Assembly (NCBI GenBank): GCA_032622095.1
Contig: CP136062.1
Coordinates: 129,661,282-129,725,281, forward strand
Reading direction: 5' to 3'
Length of the DNA: 64,000 nt
Source: Siphonodentalium dalli
Lineage: Eukaryota > Mollusca > Scaphopoda > Gadilida > Siphonodentaliidae
Shown: in pieces, positions 1 through 11,466 of the stretch
Numbering within the stretch: the first letter of the stretch is position 1
Layout of the letters: every line of letters starts with the position of its first letter
Position numbers and translations under genes: made by a program
Notes under the pieces: generated by a model
The model's database searches: none
Told to the model about the DNA's origin: nothing
Seen by the model: the letters and a program-made list of their open reading frames with translations, nothing else

Positions 1-770
1 CACCGACGTGTGTCGCGTTACTTTCTATCAGTTTATCACACACAGAAAAACAATAAGTTAAAACCACAAAACGTGTGCAACGAATATTTCTATTTTGGTT
101 GATTGAATTGTCTATGTTGTCATTTGCGCAGCACTAAACTCTACGGGAAAGTTTGTTAGTATATTCCAAAATGGTATCTAATATCCCGAAATAGTTTCTT
201 TATTCTGATATCAAATTATCATTAGTTCATGTCAATAATAGAGTTCGTGGCTTGTGATTTTCAGCACTGTATAACCTCCAGATATTCCTAGAACTATAAC
301 ATGGCTTGCCAGTACCGGTACAGGAACCACGGTACTAGCAAAGTATCGATACCGGTACCGGCATGTGTGGTACCGGCGGTACTTTGAGAAGCCCGATTCC
401 ACCTAGATCATCATGTGATCGACCATACATGGGATGTGACGACCTGGTTGAATTAAGAGCGGTTTGATGGATCACTTCTGTCTTCGAGCTAGATTATACT
501 TATGCTATTTAATGGCATGTTTCTAACGTGGAGGAGTAGATATTATCGAGACCCCACTACTCTTCAATTCACACCAAGTTCTCAGCTGTCATGTTCGGAT
601 ATTAGAACCCATAGACATAATATATGGTTTATTTTGTGTATACTAGTATAATATAGTTATTTTCAGTACCTTTATATACCAGTAGTGTGGATAACAATGC
701 ATATATATATGTGTATATGTATATTGATTCAACGGATTCAGTGGTTTTGTTCATTAGTCTATCAAATTTG
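1..770. other. no gene seen
   Basis: AT-rich sequence without a convincing reading frame. At about 312-395 there is a cluster of GGTACC/CCGGTA-type palindromic words (GGTACCGG and variants), which looks like degenerate simple sequence. Confidence 0.5.
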
Positions 771-1290
771 CGGGGAAAACATGGCCACCAGCAGTACACC
801 CTGCCAAATTTCAAATTTGAATCAATTGGCGCACCCTGCAGCCAGAATTTATTGGAGAACTGATTCTAATGTGGATATTTTGGGTCACCACTAGATGGGA
901 GCCATATTTTGTTCTCAAAATTTCCTTGTGAAAACATCACTGCCACCGGTGATCTTGAGTTTTACTATTTTTATGGCTAAATAATTTGGTTGATCCTACA
1001 GACGACATACATTTTCCGATCATCACCAGATTCCACAATGATCTTCTGGATAACCAGGATGAGAGTGATCTATTTTTTTCCGAATTTCGTTAAAAACATG
1101 ACCACAGACAGCAATGTTGTATCTTACTCTTTGTATGACTGAATTCTTTTCTTTGGCACCTCTACAGACCACATCCCTCATATGATAGTCACCAAACTTC
1201 ATATTGATATTCGGGATGACCACTAGATGGGAGCTATCAAATTATTTGAATTTCTTTGGAAAACATGGTCGCCAGCAGCATCTTCTATTT
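771..1290 (-). repeat. degenerate tandem monomers, 'AAGATGGCCGC' family, minus orientation
   Basis: Read on the minus strand, this stretch repeats the monomer seen at 27240-28250. Landmarks are 'atggctcccatctagtggt', a 'ggtgac..atgagggatgtggt' block, 'gtgccaaag', and the rc of 'aacatggccaccagcag' at about 778 and 1262. At least two to three decayed monomers are visible. The short reading frames here follow the repeat and are not genes. Confidence 0.6.
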
Positions 1291-1613
1291 TGCTTTTTAT
1301 ATACATGTATATCTCTTCGTACGGATAGCCAGTATTACTTGGGCAGTTCAACTTTCCACATTCATGTCATCATTTGAAATATAACAATTTACCTGATACA
1401 TGTAGTCCAATGAAAATTAACAAGCGTCCATAAATTAAATTTACCTATGATCTTATTATTCCTCACAATCACATGCACCCTTCAAAATTTTGTTTCGTCG
1501 CATCTAATTTTTAATGACCCCTATGGTAATATTGATATAGATACATTTGTCAAACATTTCTTTGTACAATATACAGGTATAAAGTTTGTAACTAAATCTA
1601 GAACTATATAATA

Positions 1614-2739
1614 CTAGCAGGTTAGCCCGCCACTGGCGGCGTTCGTCAGAAACATGACAATTTTTAATTTTTTTAATTAATTTTTTTAGTTAATTTTTAT
1701 AATTAATTTTTTGATTAATTTTTTTGTTTTTCAATGAGTTAATATTCAGTTTTTGTTTATAACATGAGTTAATTGTGCATTTTTCCCGATTTTGACCTTG
1801 AATTGATCATTTTTCAAGGTCAAGGTCAGGGTCACAATTTAACCCGTCCATGACACTTCCCGTAGGTAGCAAGTTTGAGCTCAATTGGTTCGAGTCTATA
1901 AAGGACACACACATATAATTTGTGGGTACCCGTTTCAAGGTGAAGAAGACATAAGAATCACAACACGCAGTACCCGTCCCTAAAAGAGGTATGATTTAAG
2001 GTACATCGGGCGGAAAAAGTGACCCGATGAAAAATTCCCCCGTTACTAGGAACGACAGACATAAGAATCACACAACACGCATTTTTTTTTTCACACAACA
2101 CGCAGTACCCGTCCCTAAAAGATGTATGATTGAAAAATTTCCCCGTTCCTAGGAACGACAGACATAAGAAACACACAACACGCATGTTTTGTTTTCCGAT
2201 GAGTTAATTCTGCCTTTTTAATCAAGATAAATGCATTTCGCGTTTTTCGTCCGCAGTTTCGTAGGCACATCCGAGCGTTTAGCAACGTCGATGACAATAA
2301 AGAGCGTTAGTCTGTTAACAACTCCAAATATGGTCAATATAAAGATCGTGCCTGCCTTAACCCCCGATGTGCCGTTTGCGGTGATTTTGATGATTGGGAG
2401 TGGAGAATGAGTGCTCAGAGCTTGTCTAAAATGCGACGTTGACCATTCCCGTGGGTTTATCTGGACAAACTATTTTTCAATTGGTCCAGAAACATGCCTA
2501 TATCAGCACGTTCGATGACATGGTCGCACGTGAAATTGGACCCGTCCATATTGCTCCCGGGATCGAAGTAGTCAGTCCTACACACAAATTTTAGTCGGAT
2601 CGGTCAAGGTCCAGAAACATGCCTATGAGCGAGGTCAGGTTGACACGTTAAATACCAAATCCGAGTCGGATCGGTCGAGCAGTGTGCGAGTCTATAACAC
2701 ATACATACGTGCATTCATACATACATACATACAGACAGA
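1614..2739 (-). mobile_element. non-autonomous Helitron-like element
   Basis: On the minus strand the right-hand terminus reads a hairpin (stem CCGCC/GGCGG, 1627-1639), about nine bases, then CTAG (1614-1617) followed by T. This is the diagnostic Helitron 3' end. The other end begins TCTGTCTGTATG at about 2739, preceded by A, so the element sits between A and T as Helitrons do. Inside are direct repeats of roughly 105 bp (1945-2190, with 'gacataagaatcacacaac' and 'gtacccgtccctaaaag') and a 'gacc(c)gtcca' block resembling the 15.3-16.0 kb array. No Rep/helicase reading frame is present. The 3' end is well supported; the 5' end less so. Confidence 0.65.
1945..2190. repeat. ~105-bp tandem repeat inside the Helitron
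   Basis: Two to three copies of a block containing 'cagacataagaatcacac', 'cacgcagtacccgtcccta' and 'ttccccgttcctaggaacg'. The two small reading frames called here on the minus strand are shadows of the repeat. Confidence 0.6.
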
Positions 2740-4110
2740 TATTCCAAAATGTATAATCGATAGCTACAAGAATTCTATGGTAAATAGTTCACGGGCGATC
2801 TGATGCATGCATCTTAGTTTTCTTGTTGACACATGACGGTCAAATGGTCGTAGCCAGTGTGGTTGAATGATTACGGACATCACGAAACACCGGGCGATTG
2901 TATCTTCATAACAAGTGACACGCAACGTCATACACGAGTTTAGCCACTAATGCAGAACATATGCACGCGCTCACAAATTATTTGCGTTATTTACTTACTA
3001 GAAATTTACACACTCGTTATATTATGTGTCTTTTAACAGGTTCACAGAAGGTTCATAAGAGGTGATCTTTACGGATCCAGACGAGTTGCAAGAAGGGCAA
3101 GGTCATATTATCAGGCTGGATTTGTATTGGGCGTAATATGTTGGATATTGGGTTTACTTATACTGCTTTCTCACATCCAGGCGATATGAAGACAAGATAA
3201 TATATCCAAACATTGTTTACTACTTCGTGGATTCACGGATACCGGTGCATCTGTCACGTGATATTATTGTAATTTGTTCTTTAAATATGTATTCCGGATT
3301 CCAGACCTACAGTAACAGCAAAAATACACAAATTCTTATTTAACACCGACAATTGCCCATTGCAACTATATGGCATAAGTTCAAATAAGGTCAAAGTGAT
3401 GACTATACCCTTAGAAAATGTCATTAACGTGAAAACTGATTGACTTTATAATTTTCCCAACAAAAACTGACTATTTACATCTATAATCCGTGAATACCAC
3501 AATTAAGACCAGAACCCGAGCTATCGCGCTCCAGTCTGCATTAATTAATCGTTTCTCAATTCGATTATCAATTACCCGAGCATGAATTTGTACGCGCCCA
3601 ACTAAACTCTTTGTATAACTGTATAACATGACTTCTTTCTTTAAAAGCATGAGCGTTGTGTCACCCAATCGCCAGCGGAATAACAATCTATTAATCTCTT
3701 TACAATAATTATATCACATCTAATATCTGCTACATGTACGTGTATGCTTTCCTTACTATCACCAGTGTGAGAATGGCCCAAGTAAGGTTCTACATCACTG
3801 GGGGGTGTACAATTTTGAGTGGAAGCATATTAAATGTTTCAATGTATCTTTACTATAATGTATGTGTATTGCATCTGTTAGTCTGATGTTCCTGTTATAT
3901 CTATTTCTTCAATAAACATTTAAAAAAAAATAGTGTCTTTCGGGTGGAGAGTTGTGATCCAACTGCAATCGTGTCATGTTATACACCAGAATATTATTAA
4001 AGCCACATGGCGATTTGCGCTCCAATATATACCTAATAATATTCGCTTTTGAAATGTTCCCGGCATCGGACTAGGTCGACAATTACTTAAACTACCTTTC
4101 TACCGGCACT
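2740..4110. other. no gene seen; possible polyadenylated retrocopy end at 3780-3930
   Basis: No convincing coding region. At 3912 an AATAAA is followed after four bases by a run of A, which is the arrangement of a polyadenylated transcript copied back into DNA. Upstream sequence (from about 3740) is not recognised. The segment 3990-4110 is related to 33010-33125 ('gctccaa.ata.acctaat', 'aactacctttct'), another dispersed repeat. Confidence 0.35.
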
Positions 4111-4112
4111 AT

Positions 4113-5320
4113 TAGTCCAGTGCATTTATGAGAAAATAGGGGTGAACCTCAAAATAATTGCAACACAAAAGATTTTGTTTTATTTTGGTTGGGAGCATCA
4201 TAGAGTATACTCAGCTAAAAATCAACAAAAATCTGAACATGCGAAATGGCCTTTTTGAGGCAAAAAGTGGCGAAAATGATGAAAAATTGGTGAAAAATGG
4301 AGATTAACATTTTTTGTTAATAACTCTGGATGTAAACATACAATTGTTATATTTTCACAATGATAAACTGTGGTACAATTGTATCCAAGATTTTGTATCA
4401 TTTTATTCTATAAATATTGATTAAATTTTCGAAATTTGGGTAAAAAAGTTGAACAATTTGCCAAAATTCAGTGAAAAATGGAAGTCTACAATAACTCTTG
4501 ATGCAGTTGTAAAATTGTCATAACTGGGCTTGGAACTATTGTTATATAGTTATATCCACAATTGTGGGTTTTTTTCATGTTGTTACTACAAGCAAATAAT
4601 CAAAATAATCAAAATATTTTAGGGTGAAAAGATGTAAAAATGGCAAGAAATCAGAGAAAAATGGAATTTCACATTACATATTTATGCATTAGAAAATTGC
4701 CATAGTTGGACTTGGACTGTTGTCAGTCAGTTATATATGGGATTTTCCATCAATTTTGGGCCAGGTTGTGGTATCAATGACACTAAGTTGTCCATATATT
4801 GTGGCAAAATAGTGAAAAAATAGAACAAAAATAGAAATTCATTAAAAAAATATAGAATTTTGAAAAAATAATAAGTCTGGATAGAACGTTCTGATTTTCT
4901 GATAAGGCATGTGCACCTATTGCTTTTGCAGTCCGTTTTATATTTACAACGAATGATGTTCAGTAGTTCCTTTGGAGCTGGTGGTTCCTCACATTTGATA
5001 GGATTAAGCCGCCCATCCTTAACCTGCCATCCCCAATCAGTTGGTTCCAATTTAAGCCCTTCCAACACTGCACCTGGTGATAGTGTATGTAAATGAAATC
5101 CTTTTCTACCTAAAGGTTTGACACAGCAGGTTACATCACCTGTGGTCGGCGCTTTGGCAACAGTGATAAGCCTCTGAAACAAGAGTTGTGGGTCGATGTG
5201 TTCAACGTCGTTGTCGATCTTGAGAGACAGAGCACTCATTATTATTGCTTGGGATGTTCGCTTGAATACATAACTCATAACATCTTTCCCTCCCATGTTC
5301 ATAAGGATCTTCCTGCCTAT
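4113..5320. mobile_element. partial copy of the TAGTCCAGTGCAT foldback family
   Basis: It starts with the same terminal sequence (TAGTCCAGTGCATTTATGAG, then 'aataattgcaacacaa') that starts the next element at 5321 in the same orientation and ends it inverted at 8039. Between 4200 and 4720 are degenerate direct repeats around 'gtgaaaaatgga' and 'ataactctggatg', then a reading frame on the minus strand. The copy is cut at 5320 by the terminus of the next copy. Confidence 0.6.
4865..5320 (-). pseudogene. transposon-associated ORF fragment with CxxxTDC..RCxC cysteine motif
   Basis: Function is not known. On the minus strand an open frame carries blocks seen in uncharacterised proteins tied to repeats in molluscs and other invertebrates: 'DPQLLFQRLITVAK', then 'WGWQVKDGRLNPIKCEEPPAP', then a cysteine cluster C-x3-T-D-C-x4-R-C-x-C. 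In related proteins a second cysteine block normally follows. Here the frame passes instead into AT-rich sequence coding mostly for F/Y/L, so the C-terminus is lost. The N-terminal side runs into the terminal repeat of the next element at 5320, so the apparent start codon (5353) lies in the repeat and is not a true start. It is a remnant, possibly of the protein partner of the foldback family. The cysteine block may be related to the Tesmin/TSO1 CXC domain, but this is only a resemblance. Confidence 0.5.
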
Positions 5321-8039
5321 TAGTCCAGTGCATTTATGAGAATAAAGTGCCAAACCTCAAACTAATTGCAACACAATGTTTCTTAGCAGGAATAAGTCTA
5401 TTAACCAATTATAAACAACATACTAAAAATCAAATTTGGTAAAATTTTATAGCTTTTCAAGGATGTTTATAAAAAACTTCTTTTCACATGTGCTTCCATT
5501 TATATATCAATTTTGTTGAGTACATAATCCTGATTACAGAACAGAAAACATTTTCCAGATACGTTGAGAATTTTTCGAGTTATGTGCCTCCAAAATTGGG
5601 AGTTTGTCTAATTTCGGAGCCTCAATTTATGAAGAATTAGCTAAAATCCATATTTTAGGGTCTAGTATTTTAAAAACTAGAGAACAATGAAGGGATATCA
5701 TACTGTTGTATTAGTTGCCTTACTATATTGTGCACAAAAAATGATTTCTTTATGCATCTATGATCGAGAAGACAAAACTATTCTTAAACAAAATGTGTGT
5801 TCCATTGTATGGACACATAACTGGTGTGATGAAATACCATATTTGAGGTCATACAACTCAATAAATTTATATCCATATACCCTGTATTTCTCATAACCTC
5901 TTACGTATACTAGGTTAAATACACTGTGCTGGAATTGCTAAACACATATTTGCCATAATCAACTTATGGCCCTATGAATCCTTTGTATTGACTCTTTTCC
6001 AAAAATGCCATTTTGGACTGTTTTGTGGTGTTTTTGTCCATTTTAAAGTTTTTTGTGTGCACAAATAGTGAACAACAATGAATACAATTAGTGTTTAATG
6101 TGTAAAATCATTTGAACGTTCCTCCTAAAACACTTAGTGTTGGTAAAAATATGATTACATTGGTTATGCCAATCAACAGTCACTGGATTTCACATATTTT
6201 TCAAGAAACTGACTCCAAATTTGAATGTTGATAATGGGGTAGGTGAAATCACAAAGGCTATGATCTTGTCACCATATTCTAGTCATTGGAGACAAAGGGT
6301 TGTTTTATTCCAGTTTGTGCAGATTATTCTTGCATGGTAAACAGTTTAGTACTTTAATAATTAATATTTACACACTAAGTGTTGTCATCACTAAATCCAG
6401 CATTCTGATTGGTCGGCGCCCACGTGTCTAGTTGCAGTTATTTCTCGGTGAATTCGCAACGCCTCATAACACCAATCTCATAACACCATCGATACGTCAT
6501 TGGGTTTGGAAAGACGAACGCGTAATGTTTTGGGCGCATTTGGACTCGCGCAGGATTGACTTAATACATCATCGGGTTTCAATATGAAGAGAAATTGTTC
6601 CTGTTAACTTTTGCCAAGGGTGCTATTGGGTATTTTGGGCTGATCTTGTCACGATACACTTTTCGATTTAAATACATTTACAAAAGTGGCTTTTTCGCTA
6701 AATGTATATAAATATAAGGATTAACTGTCATGTGGACTATTTTTATGGAGATGTAACCGTGAGGTAAGTGGTCATAACTTGTAAGTGAAACCCTTCGGGT
6801 TTTAGACAAGTTATGTCCTCTTACCTCACGGTTGCATCTCCATAAAAACAGTCCACATGACAGTTAATCCTTATTTAGATGTTTATTTATAACTTTTATC
6901 AGCATGTTATATAGAACCAGCCCGAAATAATGATTCGCCATTGAGTTATAAACATCAAAACAGGAAGCAGTTTACTCTGTATGAAAGAATAAGGTTTGTA
7001 GGAGCTGGTGATGTTAAAGTTTTATGCATCAAGGTCCATATTTTCTAGATTTTGTCAATATGGTTTCCCCTACTCCATTTTTCAGATATTCAAATTTGGC
7101 ATCAGATTCCAGAAAAATTAGTGAAATTCAGTGACATTCATTGACATATCCAACATAAGGCATTTATTTCAAAAATAAAGTGTTTCTGGAGGAAAGTTCA
7201 AATGATTTTGCACATTAAACATACATTGTTTTTACAATTTATACACAAAAACCTTTAAAAATGAACAAAAAACGCCCCAAAATGGCATTTTTAGATGAGT
7301 CAATTCTAAAGATTAATAGGGCCATAATTTAATTTTCAACGCCATGATTTGGGAAATTCCTTTACAATGTGTTTAACGATGTATACTTAAGTGATTGTGA
7401 GAAATACAGGGAATATGCATATATAATTATTGATTTGTATGACATCAAATATGCTATTTCATCACGCCGGTTCGGGACCACAGGCAAATTTGGCTGTCCA
7501 TACAATGGTGGAACACACATTTTGTTTAAGAATATTTTTGTCCTCTCAATCATAGATGCATAAAGAAATCATATTTTGTGCACAACCTAGAGAGGAAATG
7601 ACTAAAATAACAAGGAATCCCTTCATTTTCCTTTATTTTTTAAAATACAAGACCATAAAAAATGGATTTTAACTCATTTTGAGAAATTGAGCCTCCGAAA
7701 TTAGACAAACTCCAAATTTTGGAGGCACATAACTCAAAAAATACTGAACGTATCTAGGAAAGGTTTTCTGTTCTGTAATCAGGGTTGTGCACTCTACAAA
7801 ATGTATATATAAATGGAAGGATATGTGAAAGGAAGTTTTTTATAAACATCCTTAAAAAGCTATAAAATGAGTATTTTACCAAATTTTTACAAATTTATTT
7901 CACAAAATTCATCAATTTCGCATTTATTGAGTCTTGTTGATTTTTAGTATATTATTTGTGATGGGTTAAAGTACTTATTCCCACTGAGAAACTTTGTGTT
8001 GCAATTATTTTGAGGTGAAACCATATATGCACTGGACTA
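5321..8039. mobile_element. 2.7-kb foldback element with ~0.9-kb inverted arms
   Basis: The ends are inverted copies of TAGTCCAGTGCAT...AATTGCAACACAA (5321 and 8039). The arms continue inwards: 5480-5700 matches 7620-7870 inverted ('cctgattacagaacagaaaac' against 'gttttctgttctgtaatcagg'), and 6050-6250 matches 7066-7260 inverted. This gives arms of about 930 bp. The centre contains a second, near-perfect hairpin at 6715-6874. Flanks are 'tat' on both sides, a possible 3-bp target duplication. The small reading frames in the arms (5687, 7362, 7369) are shadows. No transposase is present. Confidence 0.75.
6715..6874. repeat. ~160-bp near-perfect hairpin (MITE-like)
   Basis: 'taaggattaactgtcatgtg' at the left is answered by 'cacatgacagttaatcctta' at the right. 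Pairing continues through 'gatgtaaccgtgaggtaag' to a small loop around 'cccttcggg'. It sits at the centre of the larger foldback. Confidence 0.8.
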
Positions 8040-8332
8040 TATATGTCCCAACAAAGACGCATTGAGGTCCTAAAAATACTTATACCTCCTTCCTAATCAC
8101 GTAGACAAAATTTGGAAGATCGAATGAACCATGTCCGTTTAAGTAAAATATGTTTCATAAAAAATGGCATGGAACACTGAATACATCTTTAACCCTTTCT
8201 ATACTAAATAGATTCTCACAGTCAGTGAAAAAGTGTACATCGGAATGGTCTATTATTGATTTGGAGGGATTTTAATGCGACATAAGCAATTGACAGATAT
8301 ATAAAAGAGCCCTATTTATTGAGGGAAATGTT

Positions 8333-8388
8333 CAGATAACAAATTCAACAAATGGTCGTTTGTTGAACATATTATCTGAACATTTCCT
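8333..8388. repeat. hairpin GGGAAATGTTCAGATAA family, copy 1
   Basis: 'gggaaatgttcagataa' pairs with 'ttatctgaacatttcc'. The same hairpin and about 170 bp of left flank recur at 34810-35034, so this is part of a longer dispersed repeat covering about 8080-8390. Confidence 0.65.
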
Positions 8389-8399
8389 ATTATATGAGA

Positions 8400-8692
8400 C
8401 TAGCTGAAACAGGCTCCCTTCTGGAGCCTAAATACATATAAAGAGCATATATCTGGTAGGCCCATAGTGAGCTTATTTGTTTTTCTGTTTTTTTTTATTG
8501 ATTTAATTAAATTTGTTTTAATCAACATTTTGAAAAACTAACGCCATTATAATCCCCTCATAACCACCACCAGGGTACACCGAGTCACCACACTAAATTT
8601 GGTTGAAATCGGACCAGCAGTCTGGGAGAAAACTCAGACAGACGGACAGACAGACATATAGACATATCCTACACTTTTATATATAAATATAA
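8400..8692 (-). mobile_element. short non-autonomous Helitron-like element
   Basis: On the minus strand the 3' end is hairpin GGCTCC..GGAGCC (8412-8428, one mismatch), then TGTTTCAG, then CTAG|T (8400-8403). The 5' end on the right reads 'ttatatttatatataaaag', close to the usual TCTATATATATAAAAG start but with TC apparently mutated. The middle ('ttttgaaaaactaac.ccattataa') matches the Helitron part at 49060-49090. Confidence 0.65.
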
Positions 8693-8820
8693 CTAGTCTT
8701 CAATAATGCTTTGGTAATGTTTTGGTCAGAATCTATTTGAGATAACATTCTTAGAAATGTGGCATTCTAGTCTCAATTACTCTTGTTATAACTGGGGGAA
8801 CAGCTGGTTATTTAAACAAT

Positions 8821-8960
8821 TAATGTAGTTTGAGTGTGTTTTATTGAAGGGTAGCTGTGGCTGTTGGGCACATTGTGATAAGCGTGAAGCGGTTCACACA
8901 AAATGTGTCTCGACCGCCACAGCGAGATACCCCCCAATAAAACACACTCGAATTACATTA
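8821..8960. repeat. 140-bp imperfect foldback MITE
   Basis: 'taatgtagtttgagtgtgtt' at the left pairs with 'aacacactcgaattacatta' at the right. A second block of pairing lies around 'gggtagctgtgg' / 'ccacagcgagatacc'. No coding content. Confidence 0.75.
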
Positions 8961-9056
8961 ATTTCTTATATTTATTTAGCCTTTTCCTAATAAATTCTAT
9001 AACCCGGCTGGATGTTTACACCCTGCACGCAGCACTATATAAGTGAGATCACTTAG

Positions 9057-9450
9057 TTGCGACCATATTAGACTCATCCACCCCCCCCCGATACGCGGTT
9101 TAAGTACTACAGGTCAAGGTTCTGGAGGTGCATTCCATATATGGAACTTTTGAATATTCATGATTCCATATATGGAGCTCTTTAATATTCATGAATTCCA
9201 TAAAAGGAATCATGAATATTCAAAAGTTCCACACGATTTTAAATTTATAAGCGCGATCACTGAGGCGAGGCCATATTGGATTCATCCAGCCCCCCCCCCC
9301 CCGTTCCGCGGTTTAAGTGCTACATGTCAAAGTTCTGGAGGTGCATTCCATATATGGAACTTTTGAATATTCATGATTCCATATATGGAGTCTTGTAATA
9401 TTTATGAATTCCATAAATGGAATCATGAATATTCAAGATCGGTTGTCAAC
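9057..9450. repeat. two tandem ~214-bp units with palindromic CCATATATGG words
   Basis: Each unit runs from 'gcgaccatatt.gactcatcca', through a C run and 'cgcggtttaagt.ctaca', to 'gttctggaggtgcattccat' and an inverted block 'gaatattcatgattcc...ggaatcatgaatattc'. Four exact CC(A/T)6GG words occur (9135, 9165, 9348, 9379). Related sequence is found in the MITE at 32188-32416. The reading frame at 9160-9366 is a shadow. Confidence 0.7.
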
Positions 9451-9611
9451 CGAGAACGCACATGGAAAATATTTATGTAATGGATTAAATGAATTTTATT
9501 TTTTATGATTTGTCATGATTATATAATATACAATTCTGAAACACATAATTCAATTGGATGACAGTTAAAAAATTATTTATCCAAAGTTTTAGATACTTAA
9601 TGTCAAGGTTG

Positions 9612-9687
9612 TTCTAAATTTAGGTTTTTGCTTGTTCGATAAAAGTCAAAATTCTAGTTAGTTTCATTGTGAATATCATATATTTTT
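9612..9687. repeat. direct repeat A, left part
   Basis: 'ttctaaatttaggtttttgc' to 'atatcatatatttttg' is repeated nearly identically at 11467-11543. It continues after the inserted TTAA element as 10540-10755, matching 11565-11780. Together these give an approximately 300-bp direct repeat on either side of the LINE fragment. Confidence 0.75.
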
Positions 9688-10539
9688 GTACGGTTGGCCT
9701 TGGCGGTGGGTATCCTGTGAAAATATTTCCACCCGTCGAAAACCGCCACAAACAGAAAGAACATAAAAATGTAGACAGACTTTGTCCGTATACACATAAG
9801 AAATATCGCATAAACAGTATGTTATTGTCAAATGTTTGACCATTGTTATGTAAACAAAAGCATAAAAAGTAACTTTTCTGGTGTTTGTTTATATTATGAT
9901 GGTAAACATAAAGAGCGTTCTTTGTTGGTGAATTCCTTATATAGAAGTAATAAAGAGCGTTTGTGCCATTTATAATAATCATATCATTTATATAGCGCTT
10001 AATCCCTGGTGTAGATCTAAGCGCTTACATTATTACCCCAGCTGTTTTTTATGAGTAATGCCGAGTCTTGTGCCTGCTGCCATTTTACAGGCGCTTCACT
10101 AGAGCGGCTTACGGATACCCAACAACCAGGTACCTATTTCTCGTCCAGGTACGACGAAGCGAGCACAGTACAAGTGACCTGGCGCGAGATTTGAAACAGC
10201 GTGTGGCTATATATAGCACACACACACCGCTCAATTCGGCCAAGCCACTGTTGTGGAGACAATAGTCCACCGAGCGAGGCGCGAACTCACGCCGGTGCAT
10301 TAACACCATACAAGTCCGACACTCTACCCACTGGGCTACCACATCCATTTGTGTGTGATTAGCCAGTAGCATTGTGCTGTCATCTGCAACACAATCTGGC
10401 TCTTGCTTAGGTAAAACATAGTATGTCTTTATGATAACATGCTGTTTACGTGATGGTCATGGTATATATGAACGAAACTGTATGCGTTTTAATGTTTTTC
10501 TGTTTACGGTGATCAGAACAACTAAGGCCTCATGTGCCT
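9688..10539 (+). mobile_element. TTAA-target non-autonomous element, copy 1 (left end eroded, split by SINE)
   Basis: Starts 'gtacggttggccttgg' and ends 'ggcctcatgtgcct' followed by TTAA (10540-10543). It is the same family as 24882-25375 (complete) and 56848-59977. The uninterrupted host sequence is at about 11543-11565 ('...atttttgctaatttacttaagtcttcg'). Comparison with it shows that the left TTAA and a few host bases were lost. It contains two 'taaagagcgtt' words. A 370-bp SINE interrupts it at 9972. Confidence 0.8.
9972..10346 (-). mobile_element. tRNA-derived SINE
   Basis: On the minus strand the head reads GGATG.. followed by an exact box A (TAGCCCAGTGGG, 10327-10338) and a degenerate box B around 10279-10290 (GAGTTCGCGCC). 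The tail reads 'aagcgctatataaatgatat', an ending common to invertebrate SINE families. The target duplication CCATTT flanks it (9966-9971 and 10345-10350). The same host element without the SINE is seen at 59757-59790 and, inverted, at 25080-25100, which proves the insertion. The anticodon arm is not tRNA-like enough for a functional tRNA. The reading frames 10068-10265 and 10109-10372 are shadows. Confidence 0.88.
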
Positions 10540-10755
10540 TTAAGTCGTCGTCTGTTCGACACGCCCAATGTGAGTTTTGTCAAATTTCCTCAATAAAAAA
10601 TTATATTTTGTTTGCAGTTGTACTATTCTGTTTTAGATTACTCCGATCACCAAAAACCATTCCATTTCACTTTTGCCCATGGTAATTTACACATTGTAGC
10701 CCAGCGTAATGAATGGAATAGCACCGTGTTCGTTTGTCAGGATTCTCACTCTCCG
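10540..10755. repeat. direct repeat A, right part
   Basis: From 'taagtcgtcgtctgttcgac' to 'ggattctcactctccgaatt'. It is repeated at 11565-11780 with a few substitutions. Confidence 0.75.
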
Positions 10756-10761
10756 AATTCG

Positions 10762-11466
10762 AGAGAGAGATAATGTTTATTCCTCCAACACATGAAGATA
10801 ATATATATATATACATGAGTGAGTTGCACCGTCAATGGCATGACCAGTGATGTACAAACAATAATTATATACAGAAAGAGTGCACATGAATGTTATATGC
10901 TATTAATCATACATGGATGTGTCAATTAAGCACAAAATACCTATAAATGTGAGGCAGTCCATGAACATAATTTCCTCGTCACATAATTGCGTCATAATTG
11001 GGTGACTGGTGCTACCGGCTGCATATGCGAGAAATGCTTCTGGTGTGAGATTGTCTAGCAATGTGTATACTTGCACTCCGTGTTTGTTTAGAATTTTGTA
11101 CCAGAAGGCGTTTCTCAGTTCCTGAATGTGAGGGGAGAAGCAGTGAAGGAACATATGTGACATCAGGTATGAATACGAGGAGTGGCAGTGTTTGCACACT
11201 GCAGCGTTGTCATATGTAGTTTTGCAGAGGATGTTTGCCATGCAAAGAGATTTCGCCAATATTTTGGGTTTTTCTCTAGCGATCAAACAACCTCTCCATA
11301 CTGAGTTTGGACAAGGCTTTACCGTGCGGAAAAAAGTCAGATGTGCATTCGTTAAGTTGGCAGTAGCTGTTGCGTTAGGGGTATTAATATTCATGTTCAC
11401 GAGCTCCTTCCAGTGGCTTTGCAATGGAAACATTCCGCTATTTACAAAGGTATTGAGATATTGGTT
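10762..11466 (-). mobile_element. 5'-truncated non-LTR retrotransposon (LINE) 3' fragment
   Basis: The minus-strand frame 10903-11433 (176 codons) reads like the C-terminal end of a LINE ORF2. It has a zinc-knuckle-like C-x2-C-x9-H-x4-C (residues about 80-98), then 'LRNAFWYKIL' and 'LLDNLTPEAFLAYAAG'. Endonuclease and reverse transcriptase domains are absent, consistent with 5' truncation. The 3' tail on the minus strand has AATAAA followed by a TCTCTCTC run near 10765-10790. It is flanked on both sides by an ~300-bp direct repeat. The exact clade (CR1/Jockey-like?) cannot be told. Confidence 0.7.

Noticed and set aside
312-395. Clustered GGTACC/ACCGGT palindromes as a regulatory array
   Set aside because: Spacing is irregular and the words grade into simple sequence; no gene nearby.
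10270-10345. A tRNA gene on the minus strand
   Set aside because: Box A is exact, but the B box is degenerate, the cloverleaf is poor, and the sequence continues into a SINE body and tail with a target duplication.
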